The notes under the pieces: generated by a model
What the model saw: only the letters and a program-made list of their open reading frames with translations
What the model was told of the DNA's origin: nothing
Database searches by the model: none
Origin: an uncultured bacterium
Lineage (GTDB): Bacteria; Bacillota_I; Bacilli_A; RFN20; CAG-826
NCBI GenBank assembly: GCA_949290395.1
Contig: CASERQ010000003.1
Span: 1 to 64,000 of the forward strand
Reading direction: 5' to 3'
Length of the DNA stretch: 64,000 bases
Program-made: the position numbers and the translations under genes
Part shown: one piece after another, positions 61,556 to 64,000 of the stretch
How the letters are laid out: each line of letters starts with the position of its first letter
Position numbering within the stretch: the stretch's first letter is position 1

Positions 61556-62130
61556 ATGAAGAAAATTTTAGTTAGTTATTTTTCAGCAAGTGGCGTTACT
61601 AAAAACACTGCAATACGATTAAAAAATCTTTTAAACTCAGATATTTTTGAAATTGAACCATTAGAACCTTATACTGATGAAGATTTAAACTGGATGAACA
61701 AAAATAGTAGAAGTTCTTTTGAAAAAACTAGAGATTTATTTTTCTCTATTTTTAGTGCTGAACCATGGAATGATGATTGGAGTGATAAAGAGCAATTAAA
61801 TACATATATAAAAGAATTAATGGGAAATTTTAATTCTTTATCCTATGGATTGTTTTTAGAAGACGAATTAATTTGAATTGCGTTAGGAAGACTCATGCAT
61901 TTTTATGAAGGTAATCAATATAGGATTGATGAATTTGGAATAAAAGGAAATTATCAAGGAAAAGGATTTTGGAAAGAATTCATGAATCTACTTTTTAAAG
62001 AGGGCAAAGAGTATAATATTGATTTTCTAATTCTTACAACAAACAGAAATTATCCTGCTTTTAGTTTTTGTAAAAATATTGGTTTTGTTTAAATGAAGAT
62101 GATGTAATGCTTTATAAAAAGCTAAAGTAA
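61556..62130 (+). pseudogene. fused flavodoxin/GNAT acetyltransferase remnant
   Basis: The first 54 or so residues are a second flavodoxin (KKILVSYFSASGVTKNTA, then EPYTDEDLNWMNKNSR, like the gene before it). From about residue 55 the reading changes to a GNAT acetyltransferase (FFSIFSAEPWNDDWSD). A TGA at 61874-61876 replaces what should be Gly in a LIGIALGR motif; the frame then runs on through IDEFGIKGNYQGKGFW (acetyl-CoA site) and NRNYPAFSFCKNIGFV to a TAA at 62090. A shift there gives LNEDDVMLYKKLK to 62130. So a deletion fused two genes, and a stop and a frameshift followed. Confidence 0.82.
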
Positions 62131-62134
62131 TTTT

Positions 62135-62157
62135 AAAGGCTATAAGCCTTATTTTTA
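62135..62157 (+). terminator. terminator of the decayed unit
   Basis: AAGGCT-ata-AGCCTT is followed by ATTTTTAAT. Confidence 0.7.
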
Positions 62158-62264
62158 ATAATTTTTTATTTAAGCTTATTAATTTTTTATTAAAATTCGA
62201 GAAATATATAAGAAAATACATAATTAATTAATTAAGATTTATCAACATAGGGAGAGATTTTTAT

Positions 62265-64000
62265 ATGAAGAACAAAAAAATTTTTGTACTTGCTGCAGCA
62301 ATGTTGACAATGGCTGTAACAGGTTGTGCACCTGAAGCTCAATCATATAAATTAACAATTGATGCCGATCAAGGTGTAGAAAGTGTTGAAATTTATAATG
62401 GTGAAACTGAGGTTAGTGATCTTACTCATATCGCAGAAGGAACTGAACTTAGCGCTGTTATCACATTAAAAGATGATTATGAAACAACTGCCGTTACTTT
62501 AGGAGATGCAGATCTTCTTTTAGAAGATGGTAGATATGATTTTATTATGCCTTCAATGGATGCAACTTTAGAAGTTGTTACCGCCGAAATTATTAATTCC
62601 TATAAATTAACTGTTACAAAAGATGATGGAATTGATAGCGTAAAAGTATTTAATGGTACAACTGAAATTACTGATTTCTCAAAAATTGCAGAAGGCACTG
62701 AGCTTACAGTTGAGGTAACTGCAAAAGAGGGTTATGGCGTAAGTGAAGTTAAAGTTGGAAGCGCTGTTTTAACGGCAAAAGATGGAAAATATTCATTTGC
62801 AATGCCTGAAAAAGATGAAACTTTATCAGTTACTTCTTTAAGAACTGTTGCAACAATTACAGTTACAAATGATGATACAAAAGGAAGTGTTGCTCTTACA
62901 GCAGGAGGCTCAGCTATAACAGATGGTAAAGTTAACATTGGAACAAAAGTTAAACTTGTTGTTACAGTTACTGCTGAACATACTTTTGTTAAAGATTTAA
63001 CAGTAAATGGCGAAACTGTTGCTTATCCAGAAGGCGGTTATGAATTTGATGTAACAGCTAATGCTTATGAAATTACTGTAAATTATGCTGAGGAGCATGC
63101 GGTTAACTATAGCGTTGTTGGCCTTCAAGCTCAATATATGTTTACAATGAGTGTAGTTGACGCAGAAGGCGAAGCTATTGCCGATGGCGCCTATGTTTTA
63201 CCAGGCAGTGATTATGATTTAGTTTTAACTGCATCAAGTGGAGCACCAGCTTTCTCTGATCAATATTTAAGTCAACTTTATATTCATGTTGGTGATACTG
63301 TAATTCGTGGCGAAGATGAAAAAGCTGTAGTCGCTGCAGATGGTTCCACATTAACATATACATTCGCTGTTGAAGATGAAGATGTTGATATTTACGCTTT
63401 ATACAATTCTTCAAAAGATACGACAGGAACTGGAGTTGGAGTTAGTTTTGTTGAAAACGAAAATATTAAAGTCTTAGGTTTTGTAGAAGGTGATAAATAT
63501 TCTGCAAATTATTTACAAATTCCTTTTGTAAAATTAAATTTAGGATATGTTGTTACTGGAGTTAGCCTTGAATTTAGTGATGGCACTACAAAAGATTTAA
63601 CTATTCAAAGTGAATTTTATGTTAATGATAATGGAGCTGATGGAATTATTGGCATTCAAGCACATTTAACAGGTGATGTAAAAATAACAATTAAAGGTGA
63701 AGTGAAAGCTGTTCATAAAATTACTTATGAAGGAGCTGAAAATGTTACTGTTGGATATGGATCATTACCAGAATCGGCTATTGTTGACAGTCAAGTGAGC
63801 TGCAGTTCAATTACAGCTAAGGATTCAAGTAAAACATTAGTTGACATTGAAATCACTGGTGTCCCAGAAAGTGATTACTATGTTAGTGGTTATGATGGAA
63901 GCTGTAGTTTCACGATTAGAAAAATGCCAGATAACGATGTCACAATTAAATTTGTTTTTGTTGATAACGGAACATTGACAGTTGAACATGATGAGCATGT
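62265..64000 (+). CDS. repeat-containing surface lipoprotein, cut by the window end
   Basis: The reading frame is open from 62265 to the window end (578 codons so far). The signal peptide has lipobox VTGC (about residues 18-21). At least three tandem repeats of about 75 residues follow, starting with YKLTIDADQGVESVEIYNG (about residue 27), YKLTVTKDDGIDSVKVFNG (about 105) and ATITVTNDDTKGSVALT (about 182). Each contains a G-T-x-(V/L)-x-x-x-V-T block and an aromatic FxMP-type end; they resemble InlB B-repeat/Bacterial_repeat Ig-like folds. More beta-rich domains follow. A GGGAGAG site precedes the start. It is probably an adhesin or cell-surface protein. Confidence 0.88.
   Translation, partial: MKNKKIFVLAAAMLTMAVTGCAPEAQSYKLTIDADQGVESVEIYNGETEVSDLTHIAEGTELSAVITLKDDYETTAVTLGDADLLLEDGRYDFIMPSMDATLEVVTAEIINSYKLTVTKDDGIDSVKVFNGTTEITDFSKIAEGTELTVEVTAKEGYGVSEVKVGSAVLTAKDGKYSFAMPEKDETLSVTSLRTVATITVTNDDTKGSVALTAGGSAITDGKVNIGTKVKLVVTVTAEHTFVKDLTVNGETVAYPEGGYEFDVTANAYEITVNYAEEHAVNYSVVGLQAQYMFTMSVVDAEGEAIADGAYVLPGSDYDLVLTASSGAPAFSDQYLSQLYIHVGDTVIRGEDEKAVVAADGSTLTYTFAVEDEDVDIYALYNSSKDTTGTGVGVSFVENENIKVLGFVEGDKYSANYLQIPFVKLNLGYVVTGVSLEFSDGTTKDLTIQSEFYVNDNGADGIIGIQAHLTGDVKITIKGEVKAVHKITYEGAENVTVGYGSLPESAIVDSQVSCSSITAKDSSKTLVDIEITGVPESDYYVSGYDGSCSFTIRKMPDNDVTIKFVFVDNGTLTVEHDEH

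Noticed and set aside
61874-61876. TGA read as tryptophan (mycoplasma code)
   Set aside because: TGA is the true stop of several intact genes here (for example at 10977 and 37691), Trp is TGG throughout, and homologues have Gly at this place.

Overview
The window is bacterial, strongly AT-rich, and uses the standard stop set: TGA ends several genes and Trp is TGG. The content points to an uncultured low-GC member of Bacilli near the former Tenericutes/Erysipelotrichia. Markers are the spc/alpha ribosomal operon, Spx, WhiA, RNase J, the ylbF-rsmD-coaD cluster, an L-lactate dehydrogenase, and an F-type ATP synthase whose b subunit is a lipoprotein as in mycoplasmas. The metabolism suggested is fermentative (lactate dehydrogenase, methylglyoxal synthase, serine dehydratase, 4-alpha-glucanotransferase, GH3 glycosidase). 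No oxygen-dependent gene was seen.

Layout. 1-10,290: ribosomal protein operon from rplP to rplQ with secY, adk, map, infA and rpoA, closed by a strong terminator. rpmD (L30) is absent, and a deletion has joined the 3' part of infA to the last 14 codons of rpmJ. 10,300-20,750: small housekeeping units (HAD phosphatase/HEPN-like/GH3, spx, CYTH, nadK, maf, RNase J, peptide deformylase, ylbF-rsmD-coaD). 20,770-28,008: envelope proteins, whiA, an XRE regulator and a one-chain serine dehydratase. 28,066-30,600: zinc-type metal efflux operon with a readable ArsR operator between -35 and -10. 30,637-36,763: a solitary SIR2-domain protein, malQ-rimO, and a lone TnpB next to an intact tRNA-Thr and two decayed tRNA-like copies. 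36,764-42,191: ABC exporter, mgsA, ldh. 42,304-48,894: a 1,898-residue DUF4011 helicase-nuclease of the type found in phage defence, followed by a zinc-ribbon membrane protein. 48,891-57,043: rdgB, tRNA-Gly, a PH-domain protein and the atpBEFHAGDC operon. 57,503-64,000: M6-type secreted protease, five tRNA genes, a decaying marR/flavodoxin/acetyltransferase group, and a repeat-bearing lipoprotein cut by the window edge.

Three patterns cut across the genes. First, a 22-bp repeat (left half AGTTNAGWTTTGC, right half RAGGTTTTT) occurs six times, only between genes, in both orientations. Second, about nine transcription units start with a -10 box only 6 to 15 bases before the ATG and lack a Shine-Dalgarno site, so they look leaderless, while genes inside operons have normal AGGAGG-like sites. 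Third, several proteins keep a fold but lack the expected catalytic residue or carry extra ones (an EIIB-like domain without Cys, a HepT-like protein without Rx4H, an ATP synthase c subunit with two ion-site glutamates).

All calls were made by reading the sequence and recalling family motifs; no database search was run.
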